From assembly GCA_017519185.1 (NCBI GenBank), contig JAFWSX010000023.1:62001-126000 (forward strand): 64,000 nucleotides of DNA. The letters are read 5' to 3'. The number at the start of each line of letters is the position of its first letter. Positions within the stretch are counted from its first letter, which is position 1. A program made the translations under genes and the position numbers. This DNA comes from Bacteroidales bacterium (lineage in GTDB: Bacteria; Bacteroidota; Bacteroidia; Bacteroidales; UBA932). Of the stretch, positions 25,374 through 34,351 are shown in pieces. Under the pieces are notes generated by a model that was not told the DNA's origin, made no database searches, and was given only the letters and a program-made list of their open reading frames with translations.

Positions 25374-25967
25374 TCATTTCTTGGTCACAGGTCCGAGCAT
25401 CATAATCATCCTCTTCCCTTCAAGCTTGGGCAGCTGCTCTACCTTGCCGTAATCCTCGAGCTCGATGGCGAACCTCAGAAGGAGCTTTTCGCCCTGCTCT
25501 GAGAAGAGGATCGAACGTCCGCGGAAGAACACGTAGGCCTTGACCTTGCTACCTTCCTTGAGGAAGTTGATGGCATGTTTCAGTTTGAACTGGAAATCGT
25601 GCTCATCGGTCTGCGGACCGAACCTTATCTCCTTGATCACGACCTTCGACGCATTTGCCTTCTGCATCTTGGCCTTCTTGCGCTGCTGATACTGGAACTT
25701 CTGATAATCAATAATCTTACATACAGGCGGATCGGAATTGGGCGCAATTTCGACCAAATCCAACTCCTGTGCTTCAGCCATGGCAAGAGCTTCCCTCAAC
25801 GGGTAAATCCCCTGCTCTACGTTGTCTCCCACGACACGCACCTGCGGTGCGGTGATTTCTTCGTTGATGCGATTCCTGTCCTCGTTCTTGGCATTCCTCT
25901 GAGGGTTGGAATTCTTTTTCTGAGGTGTGGGTTTGGGCCGCGGCGGCCGATAATTAGAAGTTGCTAT
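25374..25967 (-). CDS. infC: Translation initiation factor IF-3, apparent ATA start codon
   Basis: 197 residues. IF-3 binds the 30S subunit and rejects non-canonical start codons. The core matches the family ([51 protein letters not shown]). The frame is open from the thrS stop codon onwards and contains no ATG, GTG, TTG or CTG before the conserved N-domain. The ATA at 25967-25965 is preceded by AGGAGG (25981-25976) with an 8-nt gap, giving a protein beginning (M)[10 protein letters not shown]. Non-AUG starts in infC underlie IF-3 autoregulation in E. coli (AUU). The GTG at 25841 would cut off conserved residues. Confidence 0.93.
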   Translation of the reverse strand: MATSNYRPPRPKPTPQKKNSNPQRNAKNEDRNRINEEITAPQVRVVGDNVEQGIYPLREALAMAEAQELDLVEIAPNSDPPVCKIIDYQKFQYQQRKKAKMQKANASKVVIKEIRFGPQTDEHDFQFKLKHAINFLKEGSKVKAYVFFRGRSILFSEQGEKLLLRFAIELEDYGKVEQLPKLEGKRMIMMLGPVTKK

Positions 25968-25981
25968 TTTGGTATCCTCCT
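25965..25981 (-). promoter_or_regulatory. infC ribosome-binding site with ATA start
   Basis: AGGAGG overlaps the last base of the thrS TAG stop and lies 8 nt before ATA. This is a much stronger Shine-Dalgarno sequence than those of most genes in the window, as needed for a non-AUG start. Confidence 0.75.
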
Positions 25982-27914
25982 AGTTAAGTTGTTGGTAAAT
26001 CTCGTCCTTTATCAGTTTCACAAAATCTTCAATTTTCATAGTACCGACGTTCACTCCACCCTGCCTGCGCACTGACACTGTGCCTGACTCGGCTTCCTTC
26101 TCGCCGACGATCAGCAGATACGGGATTCTCTTGAGCTCATTTTCGCGTATCTTCTTGCCAATGGTCTCGTTACGGTCGTCTACGGAGGCGCGAATATCGG
26201 AATTATTAAACAATTCGCAAACTTTTTTTGCAAAATCGTTATACTTCTCACTCAGCGACATAACTACCACTTGGTCAGGAGCAAGCCACAACGGAAGCTT
26301 GCCGGCGGTGTGCTCGAGGAGCACTGCCACGAAACGTTCCATCGAGCCGAACGGGGCGCGGTGGATCATCACGGGACGGCTGCGCTTGTCGTCAGAGTCG
26401 ATATATTCGAGCTCGAAACGCTCCGGAAGGTTGTAGTCAACCTGGATGGTACCAAGCTGCCACTTGCGTCCGAGGGCATCCTTCACCATAAAGTCGAGTT
26501 TAGGGCCGTAGAAGGCAGCCTCACCGGTCTTCACGGTGGTGTTCAGGCCTTTCTCAGCCGCAGCCTCGATGATGGCGCTTTCGGCTTTTGCCCAGTTCTC
26601 GTCAGTACCTATGTATTTCTCCTTGTCTTCAGGGTCGCGGAGAGAGACCTGAGCCTCGTACTCCTTGAAATCCAAAGTCTTGAAGACATAGAGGATGATG
26701 TCGATCACTTTGCAGAACTCTTCCTTGATCTGGTCGGGACGGCAGAAGAGGTGGGCGTCGTCCTGGGTGAAACCGCGCACGCGGGTCAGACCGTGCAGCT
26801 CGCCGCTCTGCTCATATCTGTACACTGTTCCGAACTCTGCGAAACGCAGGGGCAGATCCCTGTACGAACGGGGCTTGCTGCGGTAGATCTCGCAGTGGTG
26901 AGGGCAGTTCATCGGCTTGAGCAGGTACTCCTCCCCTTCCTGCGGAGTAGTGATGGGACGGAACGAGTCGGCGCCGTAGTGTGCCCAGTGACCAGAAGTC
27001 ACATAGAGTTCCTTGCTTCCGATATGGGGAGTGATGACCGGCAGATAGCCGTATCTCTTCTGTACTTTCTTGAGGAATTCCTGCAGACGGTCGCGAAGGT
27101 CGGCACCTTTCGGCAGCCAGAGAGGAAGGCCCTGTCCCACCCTGTTGGAGAAGGTGAACAGTTCCAGCTCCTTGCCGAGCTTGCGGTGGTCGCGCTTCTT
27201 GGCTTCCTCGAGCAGCACCAGGTACTCGTCGAGCATCGACTTCTTGGGGAAGGTGATGCCGTAGATGCGGGTGAGCATCTTGTTGTGCTCGTCGCCGCGC
27301 CAGTATGCACCTGCGATGGAGGTGAGCTTGATGGCCTTGATGACAGAGGTGTCGCGAAGGTGAGGGCCGCGGCAGAGGTCGGTGAACGAGCCGTTGGTGT
27401 AGAAGCTGATGTGGCCGTCCTCGAGGCCTTCGATCAGCTCGCACTTGTACTGGTCGCCCTTCTCGGTGAAGGTCTTCATTGCCTCAGCCTTGGGAACGTC
27501 CTTGCGGACGAAGTGCTGGCCCTGGCGGGCGAACTCGGTCATCTTGTCTTCGATGGCCTTGAGGTCGGCGTCGGTGATCTGCTTGTCTCCGAGGTCCACG
27601 TCATAGTAGAAACCATTGTCGATGGCGGGTCCGATACCGAACTTGATGCCGTGATAAAGAGTTTCCAGAGCCTCGGCCATAAGGTGTGAAGAAGAATGCC
27701 AGAAGACCTTCTTGGCCTCCTCATCCTCCCATTTGTGGAGCTTAATTGTCGCATCCTCAGTAATGGGGCGCTCCAGATCATACACTGCACCGTTCACTGT
27801 AGCGGCAAGAACGTCTGCCGCAAGCCGGGGACTGATGGACTTGGCGATGTCATAGGCGCTTACGCCGCTTTCGTACTCTCGCACGCTGCCGTCCGGAAAT
27901 GTTATCTTTATCAT
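25980..27914 (-). CDS. thrS: Threonyl-tRNA synthetase
   Basis: 644 residues, class II synthetase for tRNA-Thr. Domains in order: TGS (residues 1-60), editing domain (HXXXH-type [11 protein letters not shown] near residue 73), catalytic domain with the zinc ligands in [10 protein letters not shown] and the class II motif 2 [19 protein letters not shown], and the anticodon-binding domain at the C-terminus. infC follows immediately in the same frame after the TAG. A -7 box lies at 27954-27947. Confidence 0.98.
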   Translation of the reverse strand: MIKITFPDGSVREYESGVSAYDIAKSISPRLAADVLAATVNGAVYDLERPITEDATIKLHKWEDEEAKKVFWHSSSHLMAEALETLYHGIKFGIGPAIDNGFYYDVDLGDKQITDADLKAIEDKMTEFARQGQHFVRKDVPKAEAMKTFTEKGDQYKCELIEGLEDGHISFYTNGSFTDLCRGPHLRDTSVIKAIKLTSIAGAYWRGDEHNKMLTRIYGITFPKKSMLDEYLVLLEEAKKRDHRKLGKELELFTFSNRVGQGLPLWLPKGADLRDRLQEFLKKVQKRYGYLPVITPHIGSKELYVTSGHWAHYGADSFRPITTPQEGEEYLLKPMNCPHHCEIYRSKPRSYRDLPLRFAEFGTVYRYEQSGELHGLTRVRGFTQDDAHLFCRPDQIKEEFCKVIDIILYVFKTLDFKEYEAQVSLRDPEDKEKYIGTDENWAKAESAIIEAAAEKGLNTTVKTGEAAFYGPKLDFMVKDALGRKWQLGTIQVDYNLPERFELEYIDSDDKRSRPVMIHRAPFGSMERFVAVLLEHTAGKLPLWLAPDQVVVMSLSEKYNDFAKKVCELFNNSDIRASVDDRNETIGKKIRENELKRIPYLLIVGEKEAESGTVSVRRQGGVNVGTMKIEDFVKLIKDEIYQQLN

Positions 27915-27946
27915 ATTCTGCTAGTTGATATTCTTATTCAGGCTGG

Positions 27947-28016
27947 CAAAGATATACATTTTTTCCTGATTGTTGATAAGTTATTGTTCAGGATGCCACC
28001 CTATTTGGTAATTTTG
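27947..28016. promoter_or_regulatory. Divergent promoters of thrS and the deoxynucleoside kinase
   Basis: TATCTTTG on the minus strand (27954-27947) and TAATTTTG on the plus strand (28009-28016) match TAnnTTTG. A TTG at 27984-27986 lies 22 nt before the plus box. Leaders of about 27 and 18 nt are predicted. Confidence 0.5.
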
Positions 28017-28038
28017 TAAGAGGAAAAGACAAGCAACA

Positions 28039-28650
28039 ATGCACATCGGTGTAGCCGGTAATATCGGAAGCGGAAAATCCACACTCACGAGGATGCTCTC
28101 GGAGCACTACGGGTGGACTCCGCAGTACGAGGCGGTGACATACAATCCCTACCTCGAAGACTACTACAAGGACATCCGGCGCTGGAGCTTCAATCTCGAG
28201 ATCTACTTCCTCGCACAGCGGTTCAAGGACCTCGTCGAGATCGGGAAGTCCGACAAGGTCATCATCCAGGACCGCACCCTGATGGAGGGCGTGCACATCT
28301 TCGTGAAGAACAACCTCGCCTTGGGCAACATCTCGCAGCGGGACTACGACACCTATATGGACCTTTTCAACCAGATGATCTCGACCGTGAAGCTGCCCGA
28401 CCTGCTCATCTACCTCCGCTCATCGGTGGCAAGCCTGGTGGCAAAGATCCAGAAGCGCGGCCGCGGCTACGAACAGGGAATGAGCCTGGAGTACCTCGGA
28501 GGCCTCAATGACTACTACGAGCAGTGGATAGCCTCCTACCCCGGCAAGGTCATCACCATCGATGCGGACAATATGGATTTCGAGAACAACCCCGAAGACT
28601 TCCGCAACATCACCGACCGTATCGACGCCCTTCTGTACGGCCTCTTCTAG
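28039..28650 (+). CDS. Deoxynucleoside kinase
   Basis: 203 residues of the dNK/dGK family, which phosphorylates deoxynucleosides in salvage. The P-loop is GNIGSGKSTL at residues 7-16. The base and sugar region WSFNLEIYFLAQRF and the DRT motif (IIQDRTLMEG) follow, and LIYLRSSVASLVAKIQKRGRGYE carries the lid arginines. The exact base preference (dA, dG or dC) cannot be told from sequence. A -7 box lies upstream. The gene is followed by a glycosyltransferase with its own promoter. Confidence 0.92.
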   Translation: MHIGVAGNIGSGKSTLTRMLSEHYGWTPQYEAVTYNPYLEDYYKDIRRWSFNLEIYFLAQRFKDLVEIGKSDKVIIQDRTLMEGVHIFVKNNLALGNISQRDYDTYMDLFNQMISTVKLPDLLIYLRSSVASLVAKIQKRGRGYEQGMSLEYLGGLNDYYEQWIASYPGKVITIDADNMDFENNPEDFRNITDRIDALLYGLF

Positions 28651-28657
28651 TTTTTTG

Positions 28658-28665
28658 TATATTTG
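28658..28665 (+). promoter_or_regulatory. -7 box of the glycosyltransferase gene
   Basis: TATATTTG, a full match to TAnnTTTG, lies 20 nt before the ATG at 28686 and 8 nt after the kinase stop codon. Confidence 0.5.
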
Positions 28666-28685
28666 TGGATTAATACTTCGCCAAT

Positions 28686-29636
28686 ATGGAACTGTCAGTC
28701 GTCATTTCGCTCTTCAACGAGGAGGAATCACTCAGGGAATTAGTAGCCTGGATCCACGAAGCCCTTGCAGGCAAGGTGTCAGATTATGAAATCATAATGG
28801 TTGACGACGGCAGCACGGACGGTTCCTGGAACGCCATCCAGCAGATGGCCGAAACCGACAAGACCATCCACGGCATCCGTTTCCGCCGCAACTACGGCAA
28901 GTCCGCAGCGCTCTACTGCGGTTTCGAAGCCGCACAGGGCGACATAGTCGTGACTATGGACGCAGACCTTCAGGACGACCCGACCGAGATTCCCGAGATG
29001 ATGCGGATGATACGCGAAGACGGGTACGACCTCGTCTCAGGCTGGAAGAAGATCCGCCACGACAACAAGCTGACCAAGAACCTTCCCTCGAAGCTCTACA
29101 ATGCCACCGCCCGCAAGGTCACCGGCATAAAGCTGCACGATATGAACTGCGGCCTTAAGGCCTACCGCAAGGAGGTCGTCAAGAACATCGAGGTCTACGG
29201 CGAGATGCACCGCTTCATCCCCTATCTGGCGAAGGAAGCAGGTTTCGGCAACATCGGCGAGAAGGTCGTACACCACCGCAAGCGCAAATACGGCAAGAGC
29301 AAGTTCGGGCTCAACCGTTTCGTCAACGGTTTCCTCGACCTGACGAGCATATGGTTCCTTCAGGTGTTCGGCCGCAAGCCCATGCACCTCTTCGGACTGA
29401 TGGGCACAATCACCTTCCTCATCGGTATCGTGATAACGCTCTGGCTGATCATCAAGAAGCTTGTGCTCCAGAGCCAGGGACGCGTGTTCCGCGCCGTCAC
29501 CGACCAGCCCCTGTTCTACCTCGCCCTGCTGGCGGTGATCATAGGCACACTGCTGTTCCTCACCGGTTTCATCGGCGAGCTGATAAGCCGCAACAGCAGC
29601 AGCCGCAACAGCTACAACATCAAGGAAAAATTCTGA
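28686..29636 (+). CDS. Polyprenyl-phosphate glycosyltransferase, GT2 (DPM1/GtrB/ArnC-like)
   Basis: 316 residues. The N-terminal GT-A domain has VVISLFNEEESLRELV, the VDDGSTDGSW loop and the acidic TMDADLQDDPTEIPE motif. Two transmembrane helices follow at about residues 233-258 and 273-300. This layout belongs to enzymes that load a sugar onto a polyprenyl phosphate at the inner membrane for later transfer across it. The sugar is unknown. The gene ends 7 bp from convergent lpdA. Confidence 0.92.
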   Translation: MELSVVISLFNEEESLRELVAWIHEALAGKVSDYEIIMVDDGSTDGSWNAIQQMAETDKTIHGIRFRRNYGKSAALYCGFEAAQGDIVVTMDADLQDDPTEIPEMMRMIREDGYDLVSGWKKIRHDNKLTKNLPSKLYNATARKVTGIKLHDMNCGLKAYRKEVVKNIEVYGEMHRFIPYLAKEAGFGNIGEKVVHHRKRKYGKSKFGLNRFVNGFLDLTSIWFLQVFGRKPMHLFGLMGTITFLIGIVITLWLIIKKLVLQSQGRVFRAVTDQPLFYLALLAVIIGTLLFLTGFIGELISRNSSSRNSYNIKEKF

Positions 29637-29657
29637 AAAACGGCTATTTGGCCGTCA
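29634..29657 (-). terminator. lpdA terminator overlapping its stop codon
   Basis: On the minus strand ACGGC, a 6-nt loop and GCCGT are followed by a run of T. The loop contains the lpdA TAG stop codon, and the T-run extends to the stop of the convergent glycosyltransferase gene, so the terminator is compressed into the gene end. Confidence 0.4.
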
Positions 29658-31032
29658 GCTGCCTGCAAGCCTCGCAGATTGCCTCGCTCATAGTCGGGTG
29701 AGGGAAAACTGTGTGCGACAACCTGTCGGCAGTGACTCCGCAGTCCATTGCAAGCACCAGGCCTCCGATCATCTCGCTCACGTTGGCACCCACGAGATGC
29801 ACGCCGAGTATGCGGCCGTCGTGTGCGTCGCAGATGACCTTGACGAAACCGTCTTTCTCGCCTGCAGCGACAGCCTTGCCGTTCGATGCGAACTGGCAGC
29901 GGCCTACCCTGTACTCTATGCCCCTTGCAACGGCATCACGCTCCCTGAGTCCTGCCGAAGCGACCTCAGGAGTGATGTAGGTGCAGGCCGGCATAGTCTC
30001 GTAGTTCACGGGCTTGTGCTCGTGGCCTGCTATTCCTTCCACGCACGCAACTGCCTCTGCGCTGGCAGCGTGTGCCAGAGCCGGAGTGGAAATGACGTCA
30101 CCTATGGCATAGATGCCTTCTACATTGGTCATATATGCAGAGTCAACCACAATCTTGCGTCGGTTCATTTCTACACCGACCTGTTCGAGACCTATGAAAT
30201 CTGTGTTGGGAACGACACCTGCGGCTGAAAGGACAACCTCAGCCTCAAGCTGCTCCTCCCCTTTCTTCGTCTTGACGGTAAGAGTGCATTTCTCTCCTTT
30301 TTCAACAGCCTGGACTGCAGAAGAGGTCATAACCTTGATGCCCATTTTGCGAAGGCTGCGGCTCACCTGGGCCGATATGTCGTCATCCTCGAGGGGAAGT
30401 ACTCTGTCAAGGAATTCGATCAGGGTCACCTCAACTCCGAGGCTGCGGTAGAAAAATGCGAATTCGGTGCCCACTGCTCCGGAGCCGATGACTGCCATCG
30501 ACTTCGGTATGAAGGGCGGCATCAAGGCCTGGCGCGAACACCATATCTTCTCCCCGTCGACGGGAGCGAACGGAAGGCTTGAAGGCCTGGCGCCAGTCGC
30601 GATGATGATGTGTCCGGCCTGCAGCACGCTGGTCGAACCGTCTTCGGCGATTACCTCGACCTGCTTGCCGGGAAGTATGCGTCCTGTTCCCTGGACGAGT
30701 TTCACGCCCGCCTTGTTGAAAAGGAACTCGATGCCGCGGCTCATAGTGGCAGCGACCTCGCGGCTGCGGGCGAATATGCGTTCTATGTCGGGCTGGACAT
30801 TGTCGGCAGAAAAACCGTAGGCTGCGCCCTCGCGGGAATGGTTGATCACCTGTGCGCTCTTGAGCAATGCCTTGGTGGGTATGCAACCCCAGTTGAGGCA
30901 GACTCCGCCGAGCGACGCGCTCTCGACGACAGTGACGTCGAATCCGGCTTTTGCGGCTTCAAGAGCGGCCACATAACCGCCCGGGCCTGAGCCGATGACG
31001 ATCAGGCTATTCTCCGGCTTGTTCTTTTCCAT
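29644..31032 (-). CDS. lpdA: Dihydrolipoyl dehydrogenase
   Basis: 462 residues, FAD-dependent disulfide oxidoreductase (E3) of 2-oxoacid dehydrogenase or glycine cleavage complexes. The FAD-binding GSGPGGYVAALEAAKAG, the redox pair in GGVCLNWGCIPTKALLKSA, the NAD-binding GSGAVGTEFAF, and the C-terminal active-site base in FPHPTMSEA are all present. The ATG at 31032 lies 26 nt inside the end of secA. No E1/E2 genes are nearby. Confidence 0.95.
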   Translation of the reverse strand: MEKNKPENSLIVIGSGPGGYVAALEAAKAGFDVTVVESASLGGVCLNWGCIPTKALLKSAQVINHSREGAAYGFSADNVQPDIERIFARSREVAATMSRGIEFLFNKAGVKLVQGTGRILPGKQVEVIAEDGSTSVLQAGHIIIATGARPSSLPFAPVDGEKIWCSRQALMPPFIPKSMAVIGSGAVGTEFAFFYRSLGVEVTLIEFLDRVLPLEDDDISAQVSRSLRKMGIKVMTSSAVQAVEKGEKCTLTVKTKKGEEQLEAEVVLSAAGVVPNTDFIGLEQVGVEMNRRKIVVDSAYMTNVEGIYAIGDVISTPALAHAASAEAVACVEGIAGHEHKPVNYETMPACTYITPEVASAGLRERDAVARGIEYRVGRCQFASNGKAVAAGEKDGFVKVICDAHDGRILGVHLVGANVSEMIGGLVLAMDCGVTADRLSHTVFPHPTMSEAICEACRQLTAK

Positions 31033-34000
31033 GGCAATTCTTGTATTTCTTTCCGCTTCCGCAAGGGCAAGGGTCGTTGCGGCCCACTTTCTTGGCCACC
31101 CTCACCGGGGCGTTGCTCTTCGGTTCCGAACTGTGGTTGAGGAGGTCCGGTCTTCCGGCCTGCATACGGCTCATATCTGTCTTGCGCTCGTGGGCTTCAG
31201 TGGCCACTTCTTCAGGCGACTGCATGTCGTTCCTGAGGAATATCTGAGCCCTGAGCAGGAAGGTCAGCACATCCTTGTAGATGCCTTCCAGAGCCTTGAT
31301 GAAGAGGTCGAAGCTCTCGGTCTTGTAGATGAGCTTCGGGTCTTTCTGCTCATATGAAGCGTTCTGGACTGACTGTTTCAGGTCGTCCATATCGCGCAGA
31401 TGGATCTTCCAGTATTCGTCGATGACCCTGAGGGTCACGGTCTTCGAGATGGCGCGGGTAAGCTCCTTGCCTTTGCTTTCGTAGGCCTTGCGCAGGTCCA
31501 CGAGCACGTTAAGCACCTTGCGGCCGTCGGACACGGGAATAGCGATGTTCTGGTAGAACATACGCTTCTTCTCGTAGACGTAGTTGATGATCGGCCAGGC
31601 CTGGGCGACGATGGTGTCGTTGCGGCGTTTCTGTGTGTCTATGATAGTGTCCTTCAGGCGGTCTGAAATCTCGCCTTTCTTGGCCTTGTCGTAGAAAGCT
31701 TCGTCGAAGTCAGGCTCGATGGAGAGAGTTTCCATCAGCATCTCGCGGAAGCCTTGATAGTCCAGGTCGCCGTACTTGTCGACGAAGATGTCGCAGTAGT
31801 CGCTGGCCATATTCATCACGTCCACGTCGATGCGCTCTCCAGTGAGGGCGCTGCGGCGTTTCGAGTATACAACCTCGCGCTGCGAGTTCATCACGTCGTC
31901 ATATTCCACGAGGTTCTTACGTATTCCGAAGTTGTTCTCCTCCACTTTCTTCTGAGCCCTCTCGATGGAGCTTGAGAGCATAGAATTCTGAAGAGCCTCG
32001 CCCTCGGTCAGACCCATCTTGTCCACAACTCCGGCTATCCTTTCTGAACCGAACAGACGCATCAGGTTGTCTTCGAGGGATACGTAGAAGATTGAAGAAC
32101 CCGGGTCTCCCTGACGGCCGGAACGACCGCGCAGCTGACGGTCGACGCGGCGGCTGTCGTGACGCTCGGTGCCGATGATGGCAAGACCTCCGGCTTCACG
32201 CACATCAGGATCGATCTTGATATCGGTACCACGGCCGGCCATATTGGTGGCGATGGTAACGGTGCCGGCCTTGCCTGCCTGTGCGACAATCTCGGCCTCA
32301 CGGGCGTGCTGCTTGGCGTTCAGCACCTGGTGCTTGATACCTCTCATCTTGAGCATCCTGCTCAACAGCTCGGATATCTCGACTGAGGTCGTACCCACGA
32401 GCACCGGCCTTCCCTGGGCCACGAGCTCCTGGATCTTCGCTATGACGGCGTTGTATTTCTCTTTCTTGGTCTTGTAGATGAGGTCGTCCTCGTCCTTGCG
32501 GATGACTGGACGGTTGGTGGGGATTACCACCACGTCGAGCTTGTAGATCTCCCAGAACTCGCCTGCTTCCGTCTCGGCGGTACCGGTCATACCGGCAAGC
32601 TTGTGATACATACGGAAGTAGTTCTGCAGGGTGATGGTAGCGAAAGTCTGGGTAGCGGCCTCGACCTTCACCATTTCCTTGGCCTCGACAGCCTGGTGGA
32701 GACCGTCGCTCCAGCGGCGTCCCTCCATTATACGGCCGGTCTGCTCGTCGACGATCTTGACCTTGCCGTCGATGATGACGTAGTCCACGTCGCGGTCGAA
32801 CATTGCGTAGGCCTTGAGCAGCTGGTCTACCGTATGCATACGCTCAGCCTTGAGCGAATAGTTCGAGTAAAGCTCGTCTTTCTTTACTTTCTTGGCCTCG
32901 GCGTCCAGCCCGGGATCGTGTTCGATCTTCGACACTTCGTCAGCCAGCTGGGGCATCAGGAAGAACTCGGCGTCGCCCACAGCCTTGGCGAGCTCTTCGT
33001 TACCGTTGTCGGTGAGCTCCACAGAGCGCTGCTGCTCGTCCACGACGAAATAGAGGTCGTTGGTGATGACGCGCTGCTCGATGTCCTTGTCGGTGAAAGC
33101 GGCCCTGATGACCTTCGACTCTGCTTCCTGCAGGATGGTCTTGATGCCGGGTTCACTGAGATACTTGATCAGAGGCTGGTATTTGGGCAGACCCTTGTAG
33201 GCCTTGAGAAGCATTATCTCTCCTTCGTCCTTCACCTTGCCTGCAGAGATGAGCTTGCGGGCTTCGTTGAGGAACTTGTTCACCACTTCACGCTGGGCTT
33301 TGTAGAGCCTTTCCACATAGGGTTTGTATTCTATGTAGGCTTCGTCGCCGCTGCGCTGCACGGGACCTGATATGATCAGAGGGGTACGGGCGTCGTCGAT
33401 CAGCACGGAGTCGACCTCATCGACGATGGCGTAATGATGCTTGCGCTGCACAAGGTCGTTGGGGTTGATGGCCATATTGTCCCTCAGGTAGTCGAAACCG
33501 AACTCGTTGTTCGTACCGAAGGTGATGTCGCAGCGGTATGCCCTCTTGCGGGCCTCGGTGTTGGGTTCGTGCATATCGATGCAGTCCACGCTCATTCCGT
33601 GGAACTCATAGAGCGGACCCATCCACTCGCAGTCACGTTTGGCCAGATAGTCGTTGACGGTCACTACGTGGACGCCTTTCTTGCCCATAGCGTTCAGGAA
33701 CACGGGAAGCGTGGCCACGAGGGTCTTTCCTTCACCGGTCGCCATCTCGGCTATCTTGCCCTGATGGAGCACGATGCCTCCGATAAGCTGCACGTCATAG
33801 TGGACCATATCCCACTTGATCATATTGCCGCCGGCCATCCAGCTGTTCTTCCAGATGGCATAGTCGCCCTCGACCTTCACGAAATCCTTGGTCGTGCTCA
33901 GGTCGCGGTCGAAGTCGGTGGCAAGGACCTTGATGGTCTCATTCTCCTTGAAACGTCGGGCAGTCGACTTCACGATGGCAAATGCCTTGGGAAGGGCTTC

Positions 34001-34309
34001 GTCGAGCGCCTTCTCGATTTCGACATCTATCTTCTTCACAAGCTCGTCGAGCCTGGTGGCAAGTTCTTCCTTGGTGCGGACATCTATCTCGACGTCTTCG
34101 AGCTGAAGCCTTATCTGCGCGGCTTCCTCTTCTTCCTTGGCAGTGCGGGAGGCTATCTGCTCCTTCAGCGCGGCGCTCTCAGCCCTGAGCTCGTCGTCGG
34201 TCAACGCATCTATCCTTTTATATTCGTCCAGGATCTGGTTCAGAATGGGGGTAATAGCCTTGACATCCCTTTCTGCCTTCGATCCGAAAAGTTTCTTAAG
34301 TATGTTCAT
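31007..34309 (-). CDS. secA: Preprotein translocase ATPase SecA
   Basis: 1,100 residues, longer than E. coli SecA (901) because of insertions common in Bacteroidetes. SecA drives Sec-dependent secretion through SecYEG. Visible: MATGEGKTLVATLPVFLNA (Walker A), VDEVDSVLIDDARTPLIISGP (DEVD box), TNMAGRGTDIKID and RQLRGRSGRQGDPGSS in the second motor domain, and the C-terminal zinc finger VGRNDPCPCGSGKKYKNCHG, which binds SecB or the ribosome. A -7 box lies at 34343-34336. Confidence 0.98.
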   Translation of the reverse strand: MNILKKLFGSKAERDVKAITPILNQILDEYKRIDALTDDELRAESAALKEQIASRTAKEEEEAAQIRLQLEDVEIDVRTKEELATRLDELVKKIDVEIEKALDEALPKAFAIVKSTARRFKENETIKVLATDFDRDLSTTKDFVKVEGDYAIWKNSWMAGGNMIKWDMVHYDVQLIGGIVLHQGKIAEMATGEGKTLVATLPVFLNAMGKKGVHVVTVNDYLAKRDCEWMGPLYEFHGMSVDCIDMHEPNTEARKRAYRCDITFGTNNEFGFDYLRDNMAINPNDLVQRKHHYAIVDEVDSVLIDDARTPLIISGPVQRSGDEAYIEYKPYVERLYKAQREVVNKFLNEARKLISAGKVKDEGEIMLLKAYKGLPKYQPLIKYLSEPGIKTILQEAESKVIRAAFTDKDIEQRVITNDLYFVVDEQQRSVELTDNGNEELAKAVGDAEFFLMPQLADEVSKIEHDPGLDAEAKKVKKDELYSNYSLKAERMHTVDQLLKAYAMFDRDVDYVIIDGKVKIVDEQTGRIMEGRRWSDGLHQAVEAKEMVKVEAATQTFATITLQNYFRMYHKLAGMTGTAETEAGEFWEIYKLDVVVIPTNRPVIRKDEDDLIYKTKKEKYNAVIAKIQELVAQGRPVLVGTTSVEISELLSRMLKMRGIKHQVLNAKQHAREAEIVAQAGKAGTVTIATNMAGRGTDIKIDPDVREAGGLAIIGTERHDSRRVDRQLRGRSGRQGDPGSSIFYVSLEDNLMRLFGSERIAGVVDKMGLTEGEALQNSMLSSSIERAQKKVEENNFGIRKNLVEYDDVMNSQREVVYSKRRSALTGERIDVDVMNMASDYCDIFVDKYGDLDYQGFREMLMETLSIEPDFDEAFYDKAKKGEISDRLKDTIIDTQKRRNDTIVAQAWPIINYVYEKKRMFYQNIAIPVSDGRKVLNVLVDLRKAYESKGKELTRAISKTVTLRVIDEYWKIHLRDMDDLKQSVQNASYEQKDPKLIYKTESFDLFIKALEGIYKDVLTFLLRAQIFLRNDMQSPEEVATEAHERKTDMSRMQAGRPDLLNHSSEPKSNAPVRVAKKVGRNDPCPCGSGKKYKNCHGKEQAGE

Positions 34310-34335
34310 TATCTAAACTTTAAATCTCAATCTTG

Positions 34336-34343
34336 CAAAAGTA
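34336..34343 (-). promoter_or_regulatory. -7 box of secA
   Basis: TACTTTTG on the minus strand, a full TAnnTTTG match 27 nt before the secA ATG. It lies between the stop codon of the metal exporter gene and secA. Confidence 0.5.
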
Positions 34344-34351
34344 ATGGAATT

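Noticed and set aside
25374-25841. infC starting at the GTG at 25841 (155 residues)
   Set aside because: It removes the conserved RINEEI segment of the N-domain, and there is no ribosome-binding site; the upstream ATA has a strong one.
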